Part shown: positions 1 to 26,065 of the stretch, in pieces
How positions within the stretch are numbered: the stretch's first letter is position 1
Layout of the letters: each line of letters opens with the position of its first letter
Assembly: GCF_037038585.1 (NCBI RefSeq)
Contig: NC_092541.1
Location: forward strand, 877,445 to 941,444
Direction: 5' to 3'
Length of the DNA stretch: 64,000 bases
Source of the DNA: Patagioenas fasciata
Lineage: Eukaryota > Chordata > Aves > Columbiformes > Columbidae
The notes under the pieces: model-generated
Told to the model about the DNA's origin: nothing
Seen by the model: the letters and a program-made list of their open reading frames with translations, nothing else
Databases searched by the model: none
Translations under genes and position numbers: made by a program

Positions 1-100
1 CTGTTAGTGTTTGAAGTGTAGGATTATGGAGTTCAGTAGGTCTTTGTACCCTGGGAATTAAAATTCTGCAGGTGGCACTAAGATGCCTCTCACACTGGAG

Positions 101-3100
101 TCACATAGCTTTCACTTTGATTTGCTTCATCTTCATCTGCTTCTTCTCAAGTTTCTTCTGCTCACGCCGCAAAGCCGCTTCCTGTAGGCAAGGACACAGA
201 GACTGGAATGAACACGGGTGAGCTCTTCAAAGAGCAAGTTGATCATTTTGGAAGACCCAAACAACAAAAAACCCCTCAGGTACTTGGGTTCACATCTCGG
301 ACCACATGAGCTGGCTCCTCACTGGATGCCTTCACATATTTCAGAAACTGGCAGCACATACCCTGACAGTTTGTCTGCCTTCCAGCCCATAAGAAATCAA
401 AAGTTGGCTGTTGCTGGAATACCTACATGCAGCCCTGGAGATACCAAAGGAGAAATTTTGCAGTACCAAATCCATCTCACCTCAAGCCGACGCTGTTTTT
501 CAGGATCCTCTTCATTCATGATTCTCTCCTTCTCTGCTCGTTTCTTCTCCTCTCGACGGGACTGGGCAGCCTCCTGCCTTTGCACGTGAGTCAGTTTAAG
601 GAAGTTCTCTTCCACGCGAGCCCTGTTCTTATCAGCTTTTTGTTTACCCTTCCCACAGAGAAAAGCAAATACAGTTAATACAGTGCATCCTTCCCATGGG
701 GAACCTATCTCTGATAGTCTTAGTAGAAACATATGGCTCCCAATCTTAAGATTAAGGATCTAATGTAACGGTTGCAATTCGTACAATATTCAGAAGACAG
801 AACAATATGCACTACTTACTTCTCTGTTCAGCCGGAACTTCTTTGCTTTGTCAATGCAGTAGATAACCATGCTCATCAGAGGCAGCAAAGACTCCATGTC
901 CTTTGGGGAAGTGTTGCCTGAACCAGGCACTGAAATAAAAGAGCTTCTTGTTAATTCAGAGAGGTTGGCAGAATTCTTCTACTTCCTGTAATGTGGTTTC
1001 CTTATTGCTCACACAATTCGTGAAAGAAGGATGTTCTTATCCTCCTCTCTAGGAAGGACATAACCAACTAAGAGAGGTTCTCCTGCCCCTCTGCTCTGCC
1101 CTGGGGAGACCACACCTGGCATATTGTGTCCAGTTGTGGCCCCTCAGTTCCAGAAGGACAGGGAACTGCTGCAGAGAGTCCAGCGCAGCCACCAAGATGC
1201 TGGAGGGAGTGGAGGATCTGCCGTGTGAGGAAAGGCTGAGGGAGCTGGGGCTCTGGAGCTGGAGAAGAGGAGACTGAGGGGGGACTCATTCACATTTACA
1301 GATATCTAAAGGGTGAGTGTCAGGAGGATGGAGCCAGGCTCTTCTCGGTGACAACCACTGACAGGACAAGCCATCTTCCAACGCTGACCTCACACAACCA
1401 CCAGCAGAGATCCAAGTATGAACTAACATCAGTAACACCAAGATTGAATATCCTGTTATCATGACAATATGCCATCCGGTCCCCAGTGTTACTGGTGCCT
1501 TCTGTTTACTTGTTAATTAATCAATGATGCTTTTACATGCACAGAAGGCACTCATCATATATTGTCTTCTACAGATAACAGAAATTGAGTGTGGGACTTG
1601 CACAAAAAAAGCACAACACTCCTGAATACACACACACCCATTTACACCAGTTCTCTTACCATTAAATGTAAACAAAAGTGTCTTTTTAGTTTCGGGCAGT
1701 TTTGTAAGCTGACCCTCCCTGGTAGAAAAGAAAAAATAAGTGGCTGGAATGAGTGAAGAAAAATACAGGCACACAAAATACCCAACATTGTTAGGGAAAA
1801 GCTCGTCAAGAACCAAGAGACACTTGCAAACTACTCAAGTAAAGTAACTGAGATTAAAAGCCTGGCTGTAACCCAAATTTAAGCTTCAAAAACTATTCAG
1901 ATTCCTTAAGTATTTTGGTCAAAAGCATGCAGTGAAAAGGTATTCTTGGCCTTTAAACTGTAATGTGCCCCATACCTTTAGGGGAACTACTCATTTGTTT
2001 TCCATGCAGCTGTGTACACTGGAGCTGCAAGGTGTTACCTGAAATTTGTGGCTGCCCAAACTACAATGTAGCCAGCCCACTAAAATAAATATTAACACAA
2101 TACAGTACCTGTATCTTCTAAACTAATACAGCGTTTGGAAGCATTGAGGGTGTATTTATTCACCTGTTTCACCTTTGCTCCCTGTTTCTCTTTGTGTGCA
2201 TTCCAGCAGGCTTCACGCTACAGAGAAGTTTGTTCACCTCTGTTTTGCTTAGTGTTACAATAGCTACTGGGAGGAGAGATCTGGCTTTATACGTACTCTT
2301 GCATAAGTTTTGGACCGGAGAACTGGTCCGAGAATTGGACGGACTCAATCTTGTCAGCATAGTGCGTGAGGAAATGTATCATCTAAAAGAGAAACTGGGG
2401 TTAGTTTTTGCCAACACCAATCCATCTGCAGCCTACCCACTCCATGTGGGTTTGCCAAAGTCTCCATGTATCACTCAGAACATTGCTGTGCTCAGCTTGT
2501 CATAATGACAGTAAAATTTAAACTGTCAGGGTTTTCAGCTTTTGCTAGAATGAGCCTCAGTGCATGGACTTAACGTGAGCAACTCGGATATCAGATACAT
2601 AACTCTCATTACAGATTTTCCAATTCATTTGATAACAGATGTCAGCTCTGAGGACCTGCAGACACGCCATCAACACCCTCCTTCGAACTGGCTGTTGGAA
2701 GTAACTGCCAGGCTTTGAAAGGCAGTTTTAAGTCTGCAGTTCACATTAGAATAGCAGTTGTTATGTAAAAGGAATAAAGGTGTGAGAATTACATCCTTCT
2801 TCCAGCCCTTAAGCTTCCTTAGGGTCTTGATTTCTCTAGGTCTCACTAGAGCCACTTGGCTCTCCTGTTGTGATATTTACAGGAGATAAAGATTAGAACT
2901 GTTTTGTACAGGCTGTGAGAGGGTTACCATAGAAGGTTTGTACTAATTAATTCAGGATTACCTTAGCGTCCATCATTCCCTCTGTGACTTCCCCCATCTC
3001 TGACAAGATAGCCAGCGAATCTGGAAGCCCATATTTTGCACCAGACTTAGGTTTATCACTGCAGAACTCACTCTGTTCCAAAGAGAACATAGGGAAAGAA

Positions 3101-5740
3101 AGAAAAACAAACACAAGCTTGTATCTTATCAGACCAAACACTTCCAGAACAGTGGGACCACTAAAAGTACCTGATAAGAAACAATAAAAATCCACTCACT
3201 CAGTCACTCAGTCTGGCTGGAGACATGTCGAGCATAAATTAAAGCATGCAGTATCAATAGTCGTTAGTAATATCTTTTCCCCACACACTGATTCCAACAG
3301 GTCAGTCACAAGTGTTCCCAAGAAAGTAAGCAATCTACAGATCAGAGGTTCTTATATCCTATTATATATCATGTTAGTATTCCCGATGTGAACATACCAG
3401 GTCCTGCATCTCTTTCTGAAGTCGCACCAGTGCTTTTCTTGTTCCAACAGCAAACACATAGGTGTCCATATCTTCATCATTCATTGTTACTTTTATTTGC
3501 TGTGGGACAGAACGTTATTAGCCCTGATCAGATTTACATGACATACTCTGCCTTTTGTGAAACCACCTTTTATCAAGATGAGGTCTTGAAGCACGGTAAG
3601 ACTGTTCACAAAACCACTCAAACAATAAACCCCTTAGATAAAACAATTCCCAGCCATCAGCAGCTTGCATTTCACAGGCAGAAAAGAAAGATGAATTATT
3701 CTCTCCGAATCTTTTGACAGTTCCTGAACTGGAAAATATGAAATACTATAAAAAGACACCTAGCAGCTCACTTGTGTCATAAGAACAATCAAAAGCAGCA
3801 GAGCGGAACCGAAAGAACGCAACAGCTCATCTAAAGGGCTGAGTACATACCACTTGGTCAGAAGCTGGCCTCATCATGCGCGCAAGAACATTCAGTAGGT
3901 CTTGTCTCTTGAGAAACTAAAAACACAAGTTCATAAACACAGAAGATAGTTAAATACACCTTGAGTGCAGCACTTCATTGGCAGATAGTGGGGCTCAAAG
4001 AAAGAGAGGACAGTGGTAAGTAGATGTCTTTCAGAGAATAACTTAGCTTGAAGGGCCCTTTGGACGTCACCTGTACTGCTCAAAAGCAGGTCTACTTTCT
4101 GCATTAAATGAGTTTCTCAGGGCCTTGTTCCCTCAAGTTAGGAGCTGAACCAGTGTTTCATCCCAGGTGCAGTATTTTGTATTTGTCTGCTGTTTTTCAT
4201 TGGAATTCCTGTTGGCCCATTCATCCAACACACTAAAGTCTCTCTCTTCAGCATCCTGTTACTGCCGTTTATGTGATACTTCTGGTTTCTACACTCCTCC
4301 TGTAAGCATCCACTCTTACCTAATTCAGTGGGCACAATACAGGCCTGTACAGATCTTTAGTCCAACCAGAATTCCCTTCACGGGTCCATATTCAGAACCC
4401 CATCTCTGAATGGGAGTGAAGGAGTTGAGCTGGGACTCTGTTGCTCATGCTGGAATGGAAAACCTGAAAACTGGTGTCAGGTACAAACTCCCTCATCGTT
4501 ACCTTTAGCTGGATGAGCATTCCTTCACAGCACACCCTTCCAGAGCACCACAAGTTATAGATGTGTTCATTTTCTTGATTTAGTTTCCCAGTGCTTGTAG
4601 CTTCTTTACTAGTGCCATCATCCCCTGAAGAAAACAACAATGAAAGAGAACTACGATCTAAACCCCACAAATTTAAACACCGACATTCATCAGCAGGCTT
4701 CAAGCTCAGTCGTTGCTGGATAACTTCACTATCACTGTGATGGTTCTCAATAATTTATACCACAACCCCATAATGTAATTTCGGTACTGCTGTTTGACAC
4801 AAAGCTGTCATTAGTGCCATCATGTCTCTGCGTAGAAAAAGTTACTCTTCTCCATAGCCTACATGCTGCTCTAAAACCAGCTTTATTCAAACCAAAAACA
4901 GATCTTAGTCATTATGGGACTCACCAACAAGAGCAAAGTTACTTTCCAGCAGTTCTCTGTGAGTATTGAACCATGCATGAGCTAGACGGTTGTTTTTGTT
5001 CTTCCCAATGATGTAATTCATGATGTAAGCAAGAAGACCTGTTACCATCAGGATCTCCATGTAGTAGCTTTCCCAGCTGTTCTGAAGGTGAGCAGGGACC
5101 TACGGCAAGCAAATGGAAACTTTTACACACTGAATGAGCAGATACCATATACACAAACAATCTGGAAAAGGCTGGAGAAGCTTCATCCCAACATGAATGA
5201 CATTACTAGCATACCGCTTAAAAAAAAAGTGATGAAACACTAAATAGAAAGCAGATCAACATTTATACCTACATTAACTATTGTTATGGGGTCTTTATTT
5301 TTGCTAGGAGATGCATCTGGTTTCTCTTCATAGCCTTCAAATTCCTCATCATCATATGGTTCACTCTCAGTATCGCCTTCCTAAAAGACAAAATCACAAA
5401 CAGCATGAAAATCCAACACCCAGTAAGCAAAATCCAAAACTATAAGGTGAGAAACACCCAGAAGAAGCAGATGAGGCACTACCTGTGTATCTGCATCAAA
5501 GTCTTCCTGATTCTCATCCTGACCTTCAAGCTCTACAGTGGCTTCTTCTTCATCATCTTCTGTAGTGATGATCCTCTGAGGAGACTCGGTGACTGCATCT
5601 TCATTAACGTCTTCAAATTCAGCAAAGTCATTATCATCATATTCCATAATGTCGTCTCCATCCTCAAATTCATCATACTTTGCCAAAGCAAAACTCCATG
5701 GGATGAGCAGGACAGCAATAAAAATATATAAATTCTTCAT
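101..5740 (-). CDS. CCDC47: CCDC47 (calumin), ER membrane protein of the PAT complex; complete CDS, 12 coding exons
   Basis: Coding exons in genomic order are 101-181, 481-648, 820-929, 1670-1718, 2297-2382, 2962-3072, 3398-3499, 3851-3916, 4503-4624, 4925-5100, 5273-5380 and 5483-5740. All have GT-AG borders and total 1,437 nt (478 aa; human is about 483). The protein starts MKNLYIF with a signal peptide (about residues 1-20). An acidic luminal region follows ([20 protein letters not shown]), then one membrane segment near 135-155 ([16 protein letters not shown]), a conserved cytosolic domain ([14 protein letters not shown]) and a Lys/Arg/Glu coiled-coil tail ending [10 protein letters not shown]. 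From family knowledge it is an abundant ER protein that binds Ca2+ and, with Asterix, forms the PAT complex that helps insert multi-pass membrane proteins. The ATG at 5738-5740 is preferred over an in-frame upstream GTG. The 3' UTR continues off the left edge. It is divergent with DDX42. Confidence 0.97.
1068..1368 (+). mobile_element. CR1 LINE fragment in a CCDC47 intron
   Basis: This sequence closely matches the CR1 copies at 14.2-14.9 kb and 44.4-45.2 kb: the stretch after 'agagaggttctcctgcccct', the 'gaaaggctgagggagctgg' block and the 'acagatatctaaagg' block. It reads in CR1 sense on the plus strand, antisense to CCDC47. Both the 5' part and the extreme 3' end found in the longer copies are missing. 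Confidence 0.85.
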
Positions 5741-7830
5741 TTTCACTAAAAAAAAAAAAAATCAAACATTGCAAAAAATCCTTAACGACTTTGTTACATG
5801 ACACCTCCAGTAATGGCAAACTTCCACGAACAATTTAAAAACACTGTCAGGGTCAGACCAGAGTGAAAAATAAACCCCTGCCTGATCTTGCAATCTTCTG
5901 TGTAAAGTGAATATTCTTAGAAGAAAAAAAATCACTTTGAAGTTGAGGTTCTAGACTCTCTTGCTTGTAGCAGGAGCAGCTGAGGCAGCAGCACGTTCAC
6001 ACCTGGCCAGGCGGTTCAGGTGAGCAAGTTCTGGAAGCCAAGATGTTCTGTTCTAAAACTGACTCTCCAACAGCATCGCTCAGTCAGTCAGCGCTGCCAC
6101 CTCACTTCAAAGACCACACACTGTGCCTACAGTTGTTATTAATTAGCAATTAGACACAGTCAGATGAGTGAATGTGTAACAACAGCAGTAAATATTAAAA
6201 CACCCTTAGTTAATTTAAACAGCAACGCTCCAATAGCCTCTGCTCTTTTAGAAGTCCTCATCTCTTGATTTTCTAGACTGCACGCTCAGAATCAGGTCCC
6301 ATCACATCTCAGCGCTATTTCTGGTTAGAGGTCTTTTGTTGTAAATGCCACAAAAATAAAAAGCATGAAGAGGATGGATATTGCACCGGACTCCAAAACA
6401 ACAGTAAACTGCAGCTCATGAGACTAAAGCTCCTTCCCCAGATCTCCCAGAAACCTGCAGTTTAGCCATTCACCCTTTTTTACCCTCAGCTTCCTGTGTC
6501 TTTTCTGCTTAATCTCAAACCAGTCCTGTCTCCCGCTCAAACTGTCCATCACCGAGGATTATGTTACCAGGATCCAAACCGAGGGCCTGAAAAGGCAGAA
6601 AGAACCCTCCTGCTGCATTTCACAGACAACTACAGAGGATCAGCTGCGTCAGACTTGGCAGGAAGGCTCATTTTACTCCCTCCCGCAACCACATCTGAGT
6701 GGGAACTTGAATGTTAATGAGATTGTTCTCTTAAAAACTTGAAATAGAAAGAATTTGTTCCTAAATTAGACCAGCACTCCTCTGAGTACCACATACAGGG
6801 AACCCACTGCTACGAATGACAAGGACGGCTAAAATAAATGCTTTGTCAAAGGGTTCTCATTCTAGCAAAACAACAGAACATGTTCCCAAGAACATTAAAG
6901 ACAGGAATTACATCAAGGCAGAGCCCGTGAATTTAGCACACTGCTTGGGTATGCCACAATTTCATGTTAATCTAAACAGAAAAAACACTATTTACATGAT
7001 TTGGATTCAGAAATTAAAAACGCCCGGACAACAGAGCCACCTGCTCAACCAAACCCCAGCAGTTTCACAATGTGAATTTCGAGACTCTCGGAGCATATCC
7101 ACTTTCAGAAGACCCTCCAACTCCATAAAGCTTTATGCAAAATAAAATTCTGCAGCCGATTCCAGAAGACAGTTGAACGAGAGAGAGGGGAAAAGTAGAA
7201 CACGCTCCTAACTCAGCCATCTGTCACAGGCAGAATGCATTCTACGTACAAACAACCCCATGAAGCAGAAGCTCCACGATCTATAAACCACCGACTTTAG
7301 CTTCACAGGGGAGAGGGAATGGAGAGGCACTTGGCCCCTGCCGTGAACCGCTGAATCAGGGACACCCACCGCAGGAGCTACTCCCCGTCCTGCAGATCCC
7401 TGGGCTCCAGGCAGACGCCTCCACTCACGGCTCCTTCCAGGGATACAAGTCAAGGTTAGTGAGGGGGAAACCAGTTCCATGGGGCCCCCCTCTTACCCCA
7501 CACACACGCTTCGCCATCCCCCTGTCCCACTCCTGGCCCCACAGGTGTTGCTGGGGGCTCCAGAGAGGTGCTGGGGGCCACACAGAGGGTGCCGGGAGCT
7601 CCACGCCCCCCAGCCCCGCTGCCAGCACCTCCTGCTCCGGCGGGTGACAGCCCAGGCCCCGCACGCCCTCAGGGCCAGGCCGCCTCTCAGGGGCACTACG
7701 GGGCCAAGGGTGGCCAGTAACGGGGAGTGAGGACGGGGCGGGGGTGAGGCTGGCCCGGCCGGGGGGCGGGAGCGGGGTGTCCCACCCCGGCCGGGTGCGG
7801 AGCCGCCGCCGCGGAGCCGCGTTACCTGAG
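5741..7830 (-). other. CCDC47: CCDC47 5' UTR intron and non-coding first exon donor
   Basis: The coding exon begins six bases upstream of the ATG, at 5746, after a long T-run acceptor (about 5747-5765), so the rest of the 5' UTR lies elsewhere. On the minus strand a good donor, CTCAG|GTAACG, falls with the last exonic base at 7826, inside the CpG island. I infer a short non-coding exon 1 running from about 7826 toward 7850-7930. The 2 kb between holds no other gene I can support. No transcript evidence is available. Confidence 0.5.
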
Positions 7831-8640
7831 TCACGCGGCGCCGCCGCCGCTAAGGCCCGGCCCTCCAGGCTCCGCTGAGCGCCCGCAAGCGGCGCAGCCT
7901 ACGTGCTTTCCGTACCGCATGCGCACTGCGGGCTGCCCGCGCTGAAGTGCGCAGGTGTGCGGGTATACATGCGCGGGCAGCGGGAAAAGAACTCACAGCC
8001 CCGCGGCTGAGGGAGTAGCCGGGCTCCGGTACCCACCGCACGGCCCCAGGGCTGCCAGTGAGGGCGGTCCGGTACGCTCACGTCTTGCCTGGTTCTACCG
8101 CCCTCCTCTTGTGGCTTCACCTGCCGCTAACGCGCATGCTCCGCGGGACGTGTTGACGTCAGCGCGTCACGTACGCACGCTGGCGCGTAAGTACGTCGCG
8201 TCTCCACCCCCCCCCACCCCGGTAACCGGGGAAGCGGCGGCAGAGGCGGCTGCGGTGCCCGAGGGGTGAGTGAGGAGGCACGGGGCCGGGCGGGCCGGGA
8301 CGGCTCAGCGGCTCCTTCCCCGGCGGTCCCCGCAGGCGGGAGGTGGCGGGACCGCGGCCTAGTACGGGCTCGGGCAGCCTGGGCCTGGCCCGCACAAAGG
8401 GCCCGCCCCCGTGCCGGGGCCCCGCGGGCGGGAAGGCCTGTGAGGCGCCCCGCTACCGGCCCCAAGCAGGGCCCGGTGTCCCGGGAGAGCTGCGGCTCCC
8501 TCCGCAGCACCTGTCCCGGGGCAGGGGGCTCCCGCGCTGCCGGACCGCCTGGCTTCTGCCCCGCTGCGTCCAGGGGAGGTCCGTCTCGGCGGGTGGGGTG
8601 TCCCTTCTCTCTTCAGCGACCGCCCGAAACCGGAGCAGCT
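7700..8640. promoter_or_regulatory. CpG-island bidirectional promoter of CCDC47 and DDX42
   Basis: This is a strongly GC- and CpG-rich stretch between two genes transcribed away from each other. It contains an NRF1-like motif GCATGCGCA (7917-7925), a perfect CRE palindrome TGACGTCA (8154-8161) and several CACGT/CACGTAC elements around 8167-8195. Non-coding first-exon donors face outward on both sides: minus-strand CTCAG|GTAACG at 7826 and plus-strand GAGGG|GTGAGT at 8265. Housekeeping divergent pairs with NRF1 or CREB sites are common in vertebrates, so a shared promoter is the simplest reading. The exact start sites are inferred. Confidence 0.8.
8200..8265 (+). other. DDX42: Inferred DDX42 non-coding first exon (5' end approximate)
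   Basis: The DDX42 start codon lies in an internal exon at 10119, so an upstream untranslated exon is needed. The best donor in the CpG island is GAGGG|GTGAGT, with the last exonic base at 8265. The intron to the ATG exon (8266 to about 10100) carries no supported gene. A 147-aa hydrophobic open frame there (9595-10038) looks fortuitous. Confidence 0.5.
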
Positions 8641-10118
8641 GAGACATGTCCCCTCAGATCCAGGGAGCCTGGGGACAGAGCCCGTACCTTCACGTCTTGT
8701 CCCTCGGAACGGCATTTGCAGGGAAGCAGAGCCTCACCAGTCAACCTGCGGTCTCTGCTGTTCTCTAGGAACCCCCTCCCTGTACACTCACCAGTGGGCT
8801 CCATAGGCAAACAGACCAAATTTCGTACTTACAACAGGATAAAATAATGATTTTGTTTTCTGGGGTGGTGGGAGGGCGGAGGGGGGAAATCAGTAAGTTC
8901 AATGAGGAAGGATTCTGAAAATTAGATGCTATAACTTAAAAGATTGTTCACTGGGCCATCAGCAGCAGAAGTGCAAAGTTCCACCTTTCATCTGGTTGTT
9001 GTACATTTTGATCTTTTATCTGCCAGGCATCCACAGGTGTGAAAGCTGCGCCCTGTGTCAGTGCAAGTGGGAGAACACGACACCAGAGTCAGCTGCTGCC
9101 GCGGAGAACTGAACAGCAGTTCTCCCCAGAGTCTCCTAGGGAGCTGTGGTCCAGACTCCAGATTTATTGAACAAGTCCCAAGCTAGTAAATGTGCTGCAC
9201 AGGGAGCAGTAGGAGTGTTAACTTACGGATTATTTTGAAGTTGTTTCTCTTGACAGTGAATTCTGATCTAATTGGAGGATTCTCATTGAATATGAGGATT
9301 TGTTTAATAAGATCTGTAGCCTTTGGGCCACTTAATTATAACACACTTGGAAACAATGAGTGTTGTACTGGCTTTTGCTGCCTTAAATGTATGACTTACG
9401 TGACAACCCAGGTGAAATCATTGAATCCCTTGGAATGGGAAATGTAAAATCTTAGTATATCAGTTCAGATTTCTCTTTAACTCAGAAAACCAAGTTCTGA
9501 GCAGGCATGTTACATGGAGTATTTAAACATGGTTTGAAAAATGTAGATTGGAGAGCATTTATATGGCTGAAGGTGCTTTTATAAGAAGAGGGGGTTGATT
9601 TTTTTTGTGCTTTGTCTCGTACCAGAGTCGTGTGCTGCTGTGGGCCTGCTTTTTGGAGGTGTCTGGATGGCAGTAGTGTGGTATTTACAAAGCCCTGAAA
9701 CGCTCAAAGATGGGGCTGTACAGACATGGAAAATACACACGGAGTTTACTTTTCATCTCTTGCTCCTCCTGATGTTCAAAGTTCTGGCCTTGGGTCTGTT
9801 TGTCTTAGATTGCAAAACAGACAAGACAGGCAACATCTTAACTATGCTTAAGGAATCAACTGTTTCGACAGACAACCTCCTTGTTTTATTATTTTTTCAA
9901 ATTGTGGGTATGTTCATACTTACAAGAAAAGAACAAAGCCCAGATCCTTTTTGGGAAACAGATCAAACACTTGTCAGCCACGTTTCCACAAATCCCTTTA
10001 TCATGACTGAAGTTATCTGCTTACAGGAAAAATTGTGACAATTATGTATAATAACTACCTAAAACAGAGAGGGGATTAATTTATCTATTCTGATTTTAAC
10101 AGATATACTGGGGACATC

Positions 10119-23157
<13,039 letters not shown>

Positions 23158-24669
23158 AAGCTGGTGTTTCACAGCCTGGGATCTCTGCGGGTAGTGTTGT
23201 CTTTTGTTTCCAGAGGATTTCTTGGGGTTTTTGGTAACTGTTTGTTGAGCAGCTGGGGGAGGAGAAGGAAACAGTGGAAACTCCCCGTGCAGGCGTGGGC
23301 CGGTACATCTGCAGACAGGTTCACTCTAGACGTGTACACACAGTGCTTAGTCCAAGGGAAATCACTTTGATAAAGCTCCCTGGGTTCTGCTTTTAAACAT
23401 TCAGTGCTCAAGTGACTCTCCGCCAGATGCAAACAGATCTTCTTGATGAGGAAGAAGCTGTTTCGTGTCCTTTGGAATGTTCAGCAACTGTTGTCCATAG
23501 AAGTATAAAGTAGTCTTTTCTTAACCAGCGTTCACCTTTAAAAAAACCAGCCCATCTAGAGATGCTCAGGACCCGCCTGTTAAACATTAATCTTTCAGCA
23601 ATTTGTTTGGTCTGGTGAGTTCTTCCCCAATCTCTTCACGTGTTCTCTTACCCCTAAACAATTTGGTCTCCACGTTGCCCCTAACATCAAGTCAGAATGT
23701 ATTGGTTTGTGTTGCTGAAGGTGGGATGAAGCAAGTTGATTTTTCTTTTATTTCCTTTTTAAAAGCTTTTTCCTGGAGCTGTTCAAGGGATCCTTGTGCA
23801 GCCCAGCTGACCACAGATCCACAGGGGGGAAGGATGGACTCCCTGGCTGGTTTGTGGTCAGTGCATCAATCCCAGTCCCATTGCCCAGGTGTTTTTTTCT
23901 TTCAAAGAACCTCTTCTTTCCTACCAACCTGCATTTGGCATAGCAAACTTCTCTCTGCTGTGCCTGTGCGCCCTCTGTTATGAGGGGGCTGAGTGCTTGC
24001 TGCAAATTCAGAACAAAAAAGGGAAAAAATGTAGATACGCCACAGAAGTCGAGAGGCTGGCGACCCCATGAAGCACAGCTAAGAGGCTTCATTCAGAAAT
24101 TCAGGGACCTACTGCTCAGAAGCCTTTAGGGAGAACTTGAAAAGCGATTGACGGAGTGGAACAGCTCGAATATGGCCCCACATTGGACACGTGTACTGAA
24201 AACTGTAAAATCTTGCTTGACCATTTTTAACTCGTGTGTATTACCCGTTTTTTAACTTGTTTCTTTTGCACCACCAAGGAAAGGAAGAACTCTTGTTGAA
24301 ACATGTCAGCACCCACCTCTGTCTTGTTTCTACTGAAAGAAGGATCAGAAACTGTCAGGTTTTTTGTGAGATTGTGATGTTTTCTTTATCAGCTGTGCAT
24401 TTACTTTCTGCTTGCTCTAGTAAATGTTTTATTACTGGGACAAAAATATTTAGCACGTGCTTTTTATTCTCCAGTTCTTCCTTGGGCTGTTGTTGCGTTT
24501 GATGGAGATTTGGCTGCCTGGAGGTTTCACTGTGTCCCTTTCTTTCACCAGAAGTTGTGCGTTGTAGTTGATAGAAAACTTCCTGTGTTTTTCTGCAGTG
24601 TCTTTCACCCCAAACTGCTTTGCAAATCGTATTTGAGCTTTGATACTCCTTGGGAAGGGATTTTACAAG

Positions 24670-25283
24670 GGGGAAGGGTACAGCCCAGGGCGCGTTGCTC
24701 ATCCAGCCTCTCCTGGGGTCATTGGTGGAGCTGCAAAGGGAACTCGGTGACAGTTTTGGATCTGACCTGCACGTGGTGTGGGTTCAGCTGAGGCACCAAC
24801 ATTTGGGTCCCCTCACCAACTGGATCTGATCGCTTTTTTTAGATCAGCTTTGCCTTTAGTTATCCAACCATGGTCTGGGCAGGAACCTCATTGTGCTGAT
24901 TGTGCTCTGCAGATTTACTACAAAGATTTTGCAGGGCCAGTGTGGCAGAGGTTTAGGAGCAACTACTGGGTTCTCCTTTCCTTATTATGCTTCAGGTTGA
25001 TCACTCAGCACAATTAAAGCTCTGAGTTTCAGAACAAATTAAGAAGCAGCTCCGTAATGGAAGCGGTTGGTTCCCCGTCCCTTCTGGGGCTGCACTCGCT
25101 GCTGCTGGATCGGGCCCCGTGTGCGGAGCTGCGGGGGTTTCTCCTCTTCCCCGCGTCCCTCTGCTGTTCCATGGGATGATTGAAATTCCTCACCCCTCTC
25201 TCAGCTGCCAGGAGCCTCCTGAGACCCGAGCGAGTAAACACCCCTCCCTGGCAGAGCTAGAAATGCCGCTTCGCAGGTCTGTG
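24670..25283. repeat. 614-bp duplicated block, copy 1
   Basis: This matches 32831-33444 in the same orientation at a constant offset of 8,161 bp. I saw one mismatch (24693 C versus 32854 T). The flanks differ immediately at both ends. No TG...CA termini and no target-site duplication are visible, so it does not look like a solo LTR. It lies downstream of DDX42. Confidence 0.93.
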
Positions 25284-25559
25284 CTTTCTAATCCTTGTGA
25301 CTCCCTTTGTATTTTAGCTTTTCCCCGGGAGATCTGGGAATGCACAGAATTACTTACATGTTTGCTGACACTGTTTGATCATAAAAATACTTCCTCAGAA
25401 ATTACTGCCACAGTCCCGTGACTGCGCCTCATTAGAGCAGGTATGAAAAAAATTAACGCGACCACCAACGAGCTGTTTAATTTTAACTGCCGTACGTACC
25501 CGCTCCCCTAAGGACAATGGGATTCTGCCCTCCCCTGCACCCTGCCTGGATTGTCTGGG

Positions 25560-25640
25560 CATTGCAGGAGTTTGAGGATGGAAATGGACTGAATCTTAAA
25601 GGTCTTTTCCAACCAAAATGATTCTATGATTCTTTACTCT
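25560..25640 (+). mobile_element. Short CR1 3'-end fragment
   Basis: The segment ends 'ggtcttttccaaccaaaatg' followed by 'attctatgattct'. This is the CR1 3' tail with its short ATTCTRTG-type repeat, in plus orientation. Only about 80 bp are recognisable. Confidence 0.75.
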
Positions 25641-26065
25641 GCCTGCCCCGGGCTGTACAACGCAGGAACTGGTGCTAAACAGGGAAGTCAGACATTAGGA
25701 CTATGGGCTCAGTAAATCAGCTTTATACATCCTGGAGCTGAACTCCCTTTCCAGACTGTTGAGGTAAGACTGAGCCTGGAGGATTGTTTTATGGTGATGA
25801 TTCAAGACTTTGCATGCACAGACATCGCATCAATCAGTTGCAGAAGGAAATGAGGTTTTGAACTGGCTGCTCGTTTTTAGGCCAGGAAGGTAGAAGGAGT
25901 GAGAACACGCGGCCCCTTTGCACACAGGCGCAAGGGAAAGGGAACTGTGGTGGTGCAGCTGCTCCCCGCTACCCCAGCTCTCTGTGCAAGAGAAAAAGGA
26001 GCCCAAAACGTGAGGATCAGCATCTTCCCGGGCACAGCTGGATGTCCAGATGGGTGATGCACCCT

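Larger units (their letters stand above)
23158..26065. other. DDX42 3' UTR and convergent intergenic space before PTH3R
   Basis: No further coding sequence is supported here. The first part is presumably the DDX42 3' UTR. I saw no AATAAA in the first kilobase, and a variant ATTAAA at 25013-25018 lies inside the duplicated block. The stretch also holds copy 1 of the 614-bp duplication and a small CR1 3' end near 25.6 kb. DDX42 and PTH3R converge tail to tail. Confidence 0.6.

Noticed and set aside
5741-5746. GTG start six bases upstream for CCDC47
   Set aside because: It is not an initiator in vertebrate genes in this context. The adjacent ATG at 5738-5740 starts the signal peptide, and the splice acceptor lies immediately upstream.
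9595-10038. 147-aa hydrophobic open frame in DDX42 intron 1
   Set aside because: No recognisable family, unfavourable start context, AT-rich intronic composition and no splice partners. A chance frame is more likely than a membrane protein.
24670-25283. Reading the 614-bp duplicated block as a solo LTR
   Set aside because: It has no TG...CA ends and no target-site duplication at either copy, and the sequence between the copies is a normal host gene rather than retroviral.
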